Shown one piece after another: positions 51,517 through 56,282 of a stretch of DNA of 56,282 nt. The notes beneath the pieces were generated by a model. It was not told the origin of the DNA and ran no database searches. It worked only from the letters and a program-made list of their open reading frames with translations. The stretch covers positions 1 to 56,282 of the forward strand of contig CAZTUL010000007.1 of assembly GCA_964616275.1 (NCBI GenBank), written 5' to 3'. The position numbers and the translations under genes were made by a program. Position 1 is the first letter of the stretch. Every line of letters starts with the position of its first letter. The DNA is from CAYZJV01 sp964616275. Its GTDB lineage: Bacteria > Spirochaetota > Spirochaetia > Sphaerochaetales > Sphaerochaetaceae.

Positions 51517-52293
51517 ATGACAGGATTCTTCATAAAAAAAGCTTTCTTTGATGGTTGGGATAACCTTATCTCTTTAGTTTTATTAAATTTAGGTTATCTT
51601 GTTGTATTGTTGGCTATCTACGGCGCGATTGAATTGTTTGCTCTCTCTGTCGCGGCAGGCCTTACCCTGTTAGTGCTCGCAGTTGCACTACATTCCTTTT
51701 ACACAGGAATAGTATCGGTCCATGTGAAAGAGTATGCGTGGTATAAGAGACCAAGTTTTGCAGACTTTACTGCTGGATGTAAACAAATCTGGCGACACGC
51801 TCTCCTCCATTTCGGAATATCTCTTATACTCCTAAGTCTCATGATACTTATTATTCCCTTCTATCTCTCCTATGGCTCTCTAATTCCCTTCTCAATTGCC
51901 ATGATTCTTTTCTGGATTACCCTTGCCCTATACCTAGCTATGATGTTCTATTATCCACTGGCAAGTCAGATGCCTGGCGACAAACCTATAAAAACATTGA
52001 AGAAAGCTTTTATTATTTTTATAGACAATATTGGGTTCTCACTTTTTTTTGGTGTGTATCATATCGTTACTCTTATGTTTACCATTTTTTTTGCTACCAT
52101 AATCCCAGGGATGTCGGGAATACAATTATCCCGCCAGGTAGCGGTGAAATTGTTACTGATGAAATACGATTATCTTGAAAATGAACAACAGACCACAAAA
52201 AAACATATCCCATGGGATTCGCTGCTTTTCGATGAACAAGAGAAAATTGGCAAGCGGACGCTTAAAGGGATGATTTTCCCTTGGAAGGATTGA
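51517..52293 (+). CDS. Polytopic membrane protein of unknown function
   Basis: A 258-residue protein with about five or six hydrophobic segments (about 15-60, 98-118, 122-150 and 170-200). The pattern of FFDGWDNLISLVLLNLGYL at the N-terminus and a small-residue glycine loop resembles DUF624-like proteins found beside transporters, but the match is weak. The last 50 residues are hydrophilic and probably cytosolic. It is the first gene of a run with the CYTH and parvulin genes (gaps of 4 and 11 bases). Confidence 0.7.
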   Translation: MTGFFIKKAFFDGWDNLISLVLLNLGYLVVLLAIYGAIELFALSVAAGLTLLVLAVALHSFYTGIVSVHVKEYAWYKRPSFADFTAGCKQIWRHALLHFGISLILLSLMILIIPFYLSYGSLIPFSIAMILFWITLALYLAMMFYYPLASQMPGDKPIKTLKKAFIIFIDNIGFSLFFGVYHIVTLMFTIFFATIIPGMSGIQLSRQVAVKLLLMKYDYLENEQQTTKKHIPWDSLLFDEQEKIGKRTLKGMIFPWKD

Positions 52294-52297
52294 ACGC

Positions 52298-52849
52298 ATG
52301 CGTGAAGTTGAGTGTAAGATGCAAGTTGCTTCTGATCAGGTAGAAATCTTAGCATGCCGAATACAGGATGTTCTTAGTGAAATTGAACCACGTGAGGTGC
52401 ATAAAGAGGATGTATACTTTTCAAAGGATGGCGTAACTGCTGATTTTCGTGTACGGATAAGCGATGATTCGGTACTCGTTACACGAAAAGTAAAAGAGTT
52501 GAGAACTGATGGAGTGGAAATAAACGAAGAGATCGAATTCTCTGTTCTGCGTGAATCGGTGGGGCAGCTTAATCAGTTTTTTGCATCACTCAAATTTCTC
52601 CCCTCGATACAAAAATATAAACGAGGTAAGCTTTGGAGGCGAGATACGCTCACTGTAGAGTTGGTTAATGTAAAATTTCTTGGATGGTTCTTAGAAATTG
52701 AGTTTCTTCTTCCCAATTCGGCAACTGTGCAGCAGATAGATGAGTCTGTAAAACTCCTCAGTTCCCTCCGCAGGCAATTGGGGGTAGATACTCTACCGGT
52801 TGAATCCCGTTATTATATTGATATGCTGCAGGAAGTGAAAAATAGATAA
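52298..52849 (+). CDS. CYTH-domain protein (CyaB/thiamine-triphosphatase-like)
   Basis: A 183-residue CYTH protein. The ExExK signature is at residues 3-7 (EVECK), followed by FRVRISDD, VTRKVKEL and WFLEIEFLLP, whose charged side chains line the beta-tunnel that binds a triphosphate and metal ions. Family members are class IV adenylate cyclases, thiamine triphosphatases or inorganic triphosphatases; the sequence alone does not choose between them. It begins four bases after the membrane-protein stop and precedes the parvulin gene by 11 bases. Confidence 0.78.
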   Translation: MREVECKMQVASDQVEILACRIQDVLSEIEPREVHKEDVYFSKDGVTADFRVRISDDSVLVTRKVKELRTDGVEINEEIEFSVLRESVGQLNQFFASLKFLPSIQKYKRGKLWRRDTLTVELVNVKFLGWFLEIEFLLPNSATVQQIDESVKLLSSLRRQLGVDTLPVESRYYIDMLQEVKNR

Positions 52850-52860
52850 AGGATTGTAAT

Positions 52861-53136
52861 ATGGAATATCGTGCCAGTCATATTTTAGTGAAAGAAAGAT
52901 CTCTTGCCGAGCAACTTTTGAAAAAAATTAAAGGTGGTGCGAATTTTGCAGCACTTGCACGTGATTTTTCCACCTGTCCAAGTAAAAGCAAGGGGGGAGA
53001 TCTCGGATGGTTTGGTGAAGGCGCTATGGTTCCAGCTTTTGAACAAGCGGTAAAGCGGCTAGGACAGGGCTCTGTAAGTCCTATAGTCTCAACTCAGTTT
53101 GGTTTTCATATCATTAAGAAGACAGGCTCTCGATAA
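52861..53136 (+). CDS. Parvulin-type peptidyl-prolyl isomerase
   Basis: A 91-residue single-domain parvulin: ASHILVKERSLAEQLLKKI at the N-terminus, CPSKSKGGDLGWFGEGAMVPAFEQA in the middle and TQFGFHIIKK at the end. These are the catalytic and substrate-binding blocks of PpiC-type isomerases, which speed cis-trans proline isomerisation during folding. There is no signal peptide, so it is cytosolic. It ends base to base with the convergent btuD gene. Confidence 0.92.
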   Translation: MEYRASHILVKERSLAEQLLKKIKGGANFAALARDFSTCPSKSKGGDLGWFGEGAMVPAFEQAVKRLGQGSVSPIVSTQFGFHIIKKTGSR

Positions 53137-53934
53137 TTACTCTCTCCATTGAGGAATAATCACCGGTCGCGTGGAATCTTTTACAGGAATTATATCTACC
53201 GTTATGTTGTAGACAGATTCAATTCTCTTCTTCGTGAGTACTTGGTCTACTGTCCCTTCGGCAACAATTATTCCGGAACGCATCATAATTACCAAATCGC
53301 TGAACGCGCTTACTGCATTCAGGTCGTGTAAAACGCACAATACCGTGGCAACTTTCTGATCTACCAGCTGCCTTAGAAGCCGTAGAATCTGTTTCTGATT
53401 GTGAATATCCAAATGGCTTACTGGCTCATCAAGAACAATGATTCGAGATTGCTGAGCAAGTGCACGTGCTATGAGCATTCGTTGATACTCACCTCCAGAT
53501 AATTCTGTAGCAATTCTATGTGATACATGAGAGAGTTCCATGGACTGAAGTGATTTCTGTATAAGCTGATGATCTTCGGGAGACAGTATTGCCAACCGAT
53601 TACCATGAGCGTATCTTCCCATGGCAACACATTCGTAAACGGTAAAATCATACTCAATTTTACTTTGCTGTGGCACATAGCTCACCCGTTTTGCCAGCTC
53701 TCTCTGAGTAAGATTCTTCAGGTTTTCTGTAAAGATGGTAATATCTCCAACAGGAGCGTGGAGCAATCCCAGCAGGTGCTTGAGTAAGGTAGTCTTACCT
53801 GAACCGTTCGGTCCAATTATCGAGATAAATAGTCCTTCTGGGAACTGTGTAGTGAGTTTTTGGAAGATAGGTCTTGATTGATAGGACCAATCCAGGCTCT
53901 TGACTTCGGCAGCTATCGGGGTGGCATATTTCAC
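53137..53934 (-). CDS. btuD: Vitamin B12 ABC transporter ATP-binding protein
   Basis: A 265-residue ABC ATPase. Walker A GPNGSGKTTLLKHLL lies near residue 40, the signature ELSGGEYQRMLIARAL near 145, and Walker B RIIVLDEPVSHLDIHNQ near 165. I begin at the GTG at 53934, which has GGAGG eight bases upstream and overlaps the btuC stop by four bases; a longer frame would reuse btuC sequence. It powers the FecCD-type permease encoded upstream. B12 specificity is inferred from the cobalamin riboswitch in front of the operon. Confidence 0.9.
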   Translation of the reverse strand: MKYATPIAAEVKSLDWSYQSRPIFQKLTTQFPEGLFISIIGPNGSGKTTLLKHLLGLLHAPVGDITIFTENLKNLTQRELAKRVSYVPQQSKIEYDFTVYECVAMGRYAHGNRLAILSPEDHQLIQKSLQSMELSHVSHRIATELSGGEYQRMLIARALAQQSRIIVLDEPVSHLDIHNQKQILRLLRQLVDQKVATVLCVLHDLNAVSAFSDLVIMMRSGIIVAEGTVDQVLTKKRIESVYNITVDIIPVKDSTRPVIIPQWRE

Positions 53935-54959
53935 GATGATTTCCTCCGAGCATGTGTGAGCATGATAATAAATAATGGGGCTCCGGCAATTGCAGTAATC
54001 ACCCCCACAGGTAATTCCGAAGCACCGAGTACAGATCGGGCGATGGTATCTGCAGCAAGCATCATCATGGCACCACCGATAATGGAAAACGGTAAAAGAC
54101 GTATGTGTTGCGGCCCAGTAATGAGTCGCATAATATGAGGTACCATAAGTCCAACAAAACCGATTGTTCCACACAAGGCAACAGTGACAGAAGTCGCAAA
54201 TGTCGTGCATATGAGCATGATCAGGCGTACAGATTTTACCGATAATCCTACCGAACGTGCAGAAGCTTCATCGAGAAGCAGGATGTCGAGTTCACGAGTC
54301 ATATATACAATAGGTAGAATTCCTATTACAGCAGCAATACTGAGTATTCCTAGTTTTGACCAGGATGAAGAGACGAAACTCCCAAGTGTCCACTGCATGA
54401 TGCTTTGTAGTTGAGCCCGATTCAAATACATAAAGAGAGTCATGAGTGCAGAAAGAAGAAAGTTGAGAGCCACTCCCGTCAGAAGTAATGTTGTAGGGGA
54501 TCTTCTCACACCACCGGAAAGTACTAGGATTCCCAGTGCTGTTCCTGCAGCTCCAATGAATGCCACTAAAGGAACTTGCCAGAGTCCTGTTGCTCCCCCT
54601 ACAAATCCAAGAAATGCTGCAAATGATACACTGAAAGCAGCACCACTCGAGATTCCCAGTACATAGGGGTCAGCCATGGGATTTCGAAATAATGCCTGAT
54701 ACACCATCCCCGAAGAGGCCAATACTACACCGGCAACAATCGAAGTCAGAATTCTGGGAAGTCTCAGACTCCAGAGAATTCGATGCTGTGAAGCAGAAAC
54801 CGGCGTGTCCTCAGTATACTCAGGACCAGAGATGATACTGGAGACGATGTCGGGGATAGAGATTCCTGCAGGACCAACTACTAATGCAATAAGCACAAGA
54901 AGACTGAGGAGGATGAGAAGTGCAATACCGATGAATGGTAACAGTGACTTGCGTACCAT
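53931..54959 (-). CDS. btuC: Vitamin B12 ABC transporter permease, FecCD family
   Basis: A 342-residue FecCD-type permease with about ten membrane segments. LRLPRILTSIVAGVVLASSGMVYQ, NPMADPYVLGISSGAAF and GTIGFVGLMVPHIMRLITGP are hallmark segments; the last forms the ATPase-coupling region. I use the ATG at 54959, directly after the btuF stop, with GGGAG upstream. It forms the inner-membrane channel with BtuD and receives cobalamin from BtuF. Confidence 0.9.
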   Translation of the reverse strand: MVRKSLLPFIGIALLILLSLLVLIALVVGPAGISIPDIVSSIISGPEYTEDTPVSASQHRILWSLRLPRILTSIVAGVVLASSGMVYQALFRNPMADPYVLGISSGAAFSVSFAAFLGFVGGATGLWQVPLVAFIGAAGTALGILVLSGGVRRSPTTLLLTGVALNFLLSALMTLFMYLNRAQLQSIMQWTLGSFVSSSWSKLGILSIAAVIGILPIVYMTRELDILLLDEASARSVGLSVKSVRLIMLICTTFATSVTVALCGTIGFVGLMVPHIMRLITGPQHIRLLPFSIIGGAMMMLAADTIARSVLGASELPVGVITAIAGAPLFIIMLTHARRKSS

Positions 54960-54960
54960 G

Positions 54961-55893
54961 TTATTCTCCCAGTAAGGTGTGAAATATTTCAGCAAGCTTT
55001 ACTACTGCTTCTGCACTCCGAGGTCCCTGACGTTCCATTATATTGCTGTCAATTGGTACTACTGCTCCATTTTTAACAGCAGATAACGGAGCATAAGACG
55101 GGTGGTTCACAAATTGATATTTTGTTTCATCAAAAGTCGATCCCCAAAGAGGGGGAAGTATAATGATTTGTGGGTCATGTGCATGCAATAGCTCCAACTG
55201 GAAACTCCAGTTTATTGCGTCAGCAGCAATATTGTCACCTCCAGCGAGCGTAATGATATCGTGTAGAAACGTATCTCCTGTTGCAGTGAAATCGCCCCAT
55301 TCTCCAAACCCTGCCACATAATACACAGTCGGTCGCTCGCTTTGCGTCAATTGCGAAACCGAGGCAATCTGAGATTTCATATCTGCAATCAATTGCTGAG
55401 ATTCTGCTGTTTTACCGGTAATAGTTCCAATTGCTGCAATAATTCGATATGTGCCATCCATGGTTTCTTCTTCATCTAGAGAAAGTACCGGTATACCTGC
55501 GTATTCCAGAGCCTCAATGGTTTGAAGCTGCCCCAGATTGCTGATAATTACTATGTCAGGCTCCATAGAAACAATTTTTTCAATACTTGGAGAGAGTAGA
55601 TCCCCCATAGATGGAATTGATGCTGTCTCGGATGGGTAATCACAATAATCAGTTCTTCCTATGATTACATCCCCTAGTCCCAGAGCGAAGAGCGTTTCGG
55701 TAATATTTGGACTAAGAGAAATTATCCTTTGTGGATACGCTTCCAGTGTTATTTCATTACCACGTGAATCTTGTACAGTAATAAGAGAAGAATGAGAAAT
55801 TTCTTGTTCCTGGGATCCTCTTCCAGAAATTGGAAGTACAACAAACGCCAAGAGAACCAGTGCGAAAAGAGGGAACTGTAGTCTTGTTTTCAT
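54961..55893 (-). CDS. btuF: Cobalamin ABC transporter substrate-binding protein
   Basis: A 310-residue periplasmic binding protein. The signal peptide (1-25, ending PISGRG) lacks a clear lipobox Cys. PQRIISLSPNITETLFALGLGDVIIGRTDYC is the class III (BtuF/FhuD type) N-lobe signature, and the two lobes are joined by a long helix (about 150-175). It delivers cobalamin to BtuCD. AAGGAG precedes the start but lies in a hairpin that can hide it. Riboswitch control supports B12 rather than haem or siderophore as the ligand. Confidence 0.88.
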   Translation of the reverse strand: MKTRLQFPLFALVLLAFVVLPISGRGSQEQEISHSSLITVQDSRGNEITLEAYPQRIISLSPNITETLFALGLGDVIIGRTDYCDYPSETASIPSMGDLLSPSIEKIVSMEPDIVIISNLGQLQTIEALEYAGIPVLSLDEEETMDGTYRIIAAIGTITGKTAESQQLIADMKSQIASVSQLTQSERPTVYYVAGFGEWGDFTATGDTFLHDIITLAGGDNIAADAINWSFQLELLHAHDPQIIILPPLWGSTFDETKYQFVNHPSYAPLSAVKNGAVVPIDSNIMERQGPRSAEAVVKLAEIFHTLLGE

Positions 55894-55921
55894 GCCCTAA
55901 CTCCTTACAAGGGTATTGGGC
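55894..55921 (-). promoter_or_regulatory. Hairpin hiding the btuF ribosome-binding site
   Basis: In the minus-strand RNA, GCCC and GGGC close a helix that also pairs CCTT with AAGG, so the AAGGAG Shine-Dalgarno is inside a stem. This is a likely output switch of the cobalamin riboswitch acting on translation. Confidence 0.6.
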
Positions 55922-55974
55922 ATGAGTCTGCATACCCGACCTATACACCGTAGGTCCGATCATCGTGATCGACA

Positions 55975-56148
55975 GGTTTACAATCGGCAGGTCTCCTGAC
56001 TTTGAGGATTACGTAACAGCACCTTCCCAGAGCATGCTCCAGTGGTTGACTTTGCAGCCGTTCTTACCTCATTACAGTGGCGGGACCGTACGGGACTCTC
56101 ACCCGTTTCCCTCTTAGCGGATGGCTTGATACCATCCGAACCGTTTGT
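55975..56148 (-). promoter_or_regulatory. Cobalamin riboswitch (AdoCbl aptamer)
   Basis: On the minus strand the B12 box AAGTCAGGAGACCTGCC (55986-56002) is perfect. Upstream of it are GCCACTG (56075-56081) and the GGGAAACGGGTGAGAGTCCC segment ending at 56113, in the order of the cobalamin aptamer. It precedes btuFCD, so bound cobalamin should switch off uptake. The exact outer ends are approximate. Confidence 0.93.
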
Positions 56149-56154
56149 GAGTTC

Positions 56155-56183
56155 ATGGTACGTAGTTCTGATGTGGGTGTCAA
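56155..56183 (-). promoter_or_regulatory. Promoter of the btuFCD operon
   Basis: Minus strand: TTGACA (56178-56183), 17 bases, TACCAT (56155-56160). The predicted start near 56148 opens the riboswitch. In the remaining 56184-56282 I see no gene. Confidence 0.65.
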
Positions 56184-56282
56184 GCTTTTCTGGCTTCGAA
56201 ATAGTGTGCAGCCTTAAAGTAATCCAGTAGGAAGAAATCCACTGTGGCGACTCTGGAAAGTTAGTGGTACAATGGAGGTTGA

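Noticed and set aside
56042..56230. A 62-codon plus-strand frame near the window end
   Set aside because: It is antisense to the cobalamin riboswitch and its promoter and has no coding features.
1..56282. Mobile elements, CRISPR arrays, toxin-antitoxin or phage-defence systems
   Set aside because: No transposase, integrase, regular spaced repeats, terminal inverted repeats or defence genes were found on either strand.

Overview
The window is 56.3 kb of gene-dense, moderately AT-rich bacterial chromosome with no insertion sequence, prophage or CRISPR array. Gene content and protein style suggest a spirochaete, possibly close to Sphaerochaeta. The grounds are a spirochaete-type lipobox (LLGSSC), a very large secreted beta-rich protein, an Hc1-like mini-histone, an S21 protein of spirochaete type, and fermentative functions such as carbamate kinase. 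The assignment is an inference; no rRNA is present to prove it.

Layout. 1-6.8 kb: the end of an unknown protein, murB, then cysS with an ECF sigma/anti-sigma pair, and valS. 6.8-12.2 kb, minus strand: an Hc1-like histone, a U32 tRNA-hydroxylation protein, Lon, an SGNH hydrolase and a YhhQ queuosine-precursor transporter. 12.3-16.4 kb: a GH3/NagZ-like protein that has lost its catalytic residues, carbamate kinase, and a DUF4105 membrane protein. 16.4-19.8 kb: recO, recJ and rpsU; rpsU appears to start at AUA. 19.8-22.3 kb: a SAM-II-like riboswitch before metY-metA. 22.4-24.9 kb: a PGDH-like gene, serC and an Lrp/AsnC regulator.

25.0-39.25 kb is the most interesting part: an IclR regulator followed by twelve co-directional genes ending at a terminator. 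They encode a DoeD-like transaminase, aspartate-semialdehyde dehydrogenase (Asd), an M20 deacetylase, a TRAP transporter (UehABC/TeaABC-like), a racemase-family protein, two DoeA-like ectoine hydrolases, EutB, EutC and an aspartokinase. I read this as an ectoine/5-hydroxyectoine uptake and degradation operon. The usual DoeC dehydrogenase and DoeB deacetylase are replaced by Asd plus aspartokinase and by an M20 enzyme. Run backwards, Asd plus aspartokinase would turn aspartate semialdehyde into aspartate while making ATP, a possible substrate-level phosphorylation route for an anaerobe living on ectoine. This is a hypothesis.

39.3-51.3 kb: a dihydroorotate-dehydrogenase-like protein, an acyltransferase, a lipoprotein, mutL, a 1539-residue outer-surface protein containing a metallophosphatase domain without its metal ligands, ttcA, an HD phosphohydrolase and a small secreted protein. 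51.3-53.1 kb: tRNA-Met, a membrane protein, a CYTH protein and a parvulin. 53.1-56.3 kb, minus strand: a cobalamin riboswitch controlling btuFCD.

Across the window, several genes lacking a Shine-Dalgarno sequence have a promoter -10 box ending 5-8 bases before the start codon. This suggests leaderless mRNAs are common in this organism.
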